NCBI GenBank assembly: GCA_013399305.1
Contig: VXAI01000019.1
Coordinates: 3,442,765-3,506,764 of the forward strand
Reading direction: 5' to 3'
Source: Rostratula benghalensis
Lineage: Eukaryota > Chordata > Aves > Charadriiformes > Rostratulidae
DNA length: 64,000 bases
Shown: one piece after another, positions 63,310 through 64,000 of the stretch
Position numbering within the stretch: the first letter of the stretch is position 1
Layout of the letters: every line of letters starts with the position of its first letter
Program-made: the position numbers and the translations under genes
Notes under the pieces: generated by a model
The model's database searches: none
The model's input: only the letters and a program-made list of their open reading frames with translations
What the model was told of the DNA's origin: nothing

Positions 63310-64000
63310 ATAACTGAATTCTTTTCACAATTACTACCAGGAAAAAATAAAGAAGAAAAGGCAGACAAGGCCAGATGCTAATGTATTTTTTGCTCTTTTA
63401 CACCTCTTCAGCAATGTATGACAGACAGAAAATAACAGCAGTAGACCAAGTGCAGTTCCTTCCGATGCCTCTACCAAACAACACTGCCTTATGCAGTGCA
63501 CCACAGAGTGGGAAAAAAAGATGTCCAGTGGCTGCTCTTCTCCTGCAATTCTCTCATGGTTCTATTATCTATTGCAAACTGAGGCTATCAGGCATAAATG
63601 TGGCTCTGAGGGTATTTGTATTTACTCTGGATACAGAGTGAATGCAATCATTCACAAGTAGCAGAGATTTGCTACCTAATCCCAAGGTCTCCACCCTCTT
63701 GATCCAAAAAGAAGTTGGGCTTAATTTTATGGTTCAAGTATTCACATTGCTGCAAGAGTATGTTCACAGGTGAAAACAAAGGTGAGTTTTCCTCCAGAGA
63801 TCATATCTATGGAAGTAACTAAATAAGCCAGGCAAGAATTTGAGCATGCATTTCACAGCTCAGACCAAGCAGAAGCATGTTGTTGTTTTATGTCAACAGT
63901 TAGTGCAGGTGGTGGACACTGTTCTCAGTCTGGGAGATTCAGGTATGGAACCAGTTTGTGAAAGCTGCTGCACAAGTTAAAGCTAGTCTCATTAAAAAAA
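63310..64000. other. non-coding stretch at the window end
   Basis: One 88-codon plus-strand frame (63375-63641) lacks any recognisable domain. Nothing else is supported. Confidence 0.6.

Noticed and set aside
1..64000. CRISPR arrays, bacterial operons, prophage or defence systems
   Set aside because: No regularly spaced repeats and no long coding frames; the CR1 repeats and base composition point to a bird genome.
1..64000. tRNA, rRNA or known microRNA genes
   Set aside because: No box A/B-type sequence with a cloverleaf and no familiar microRNA seed hairpin was recognised by eye; a covariance-model scan would be needed to exclude them fully.

Overview
The window looks like intergenic or deep intronic DNA from a bird. 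The main evidence is a set of CR1 LINE retrotransposon copies, which are the dominant avian repeat. Several carry the avian-type CR1 3' end: the sense-strand 'ttccaaccc...attctatgattctat' at 53.6 kb, its reverse complement 'gagtcatagaatgtgctgggttggaaggga' in shortened form at 56.3 kb, and 'tttctatgattctat' at 38.3 kb. The rest is AT-rich and mostly CpG-poor. It lacks the compact gene packing, ribosome binding sites or operons expected of a prokaryote or virus. The species cannot be fixed from the sequence.

I could not support any intact protein-coding gene. The longest open frame (155 codons, minus strand, 34413-34880) is antisense to a CR1 copy, and the rest are the short frames expected by chance in AT-rich DNA. 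I recognised no tRNA, rRNA, microRNA, CRISPR array, CpG-island promoter or intact retrovirus.

Layout: 1-4.57 kb is plain AT-rich DNA. 4.57-5.93 kb is a two-part CR1 block, a minus-strand copy abutting an older plus-strand copy. 5.9-34.1 kb is mostly featureless apart from simple repeats, a possible decayed hAT end (26.3 kb), an ancient LINE/SINE tail (28.0 kb) and a few short open frames beside good splice-site look-alikes. 34.1-34.9 kb is a plus-strand CR1. 35.8 kb holds an ancient L3/MIR-like tail. 37.7-38.35 kb has two CR1 copies meeting head to head. 41.45-41.95 kb is another plus-strand CR1. 43.8 kb carries a perfect 70-bp tandem duplication. 53.5 kb (plus) and 56.3 kb (minus) hold CR1 3' ends. 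58.7-59.7 kb is a long, very old plus-strand CR1. The last 4 kb has only a perfect 22-bp tandem repeat.

No genes act together here. The value of the window is as a record of CR1 insertions of different ages and as a place to look for conserved regulatory elements; the best candidate is a small CpG-retaining patch at 50.84-51.03 kb. I found no credible new biological system. The candidate exons below are weak and are labelled as such.
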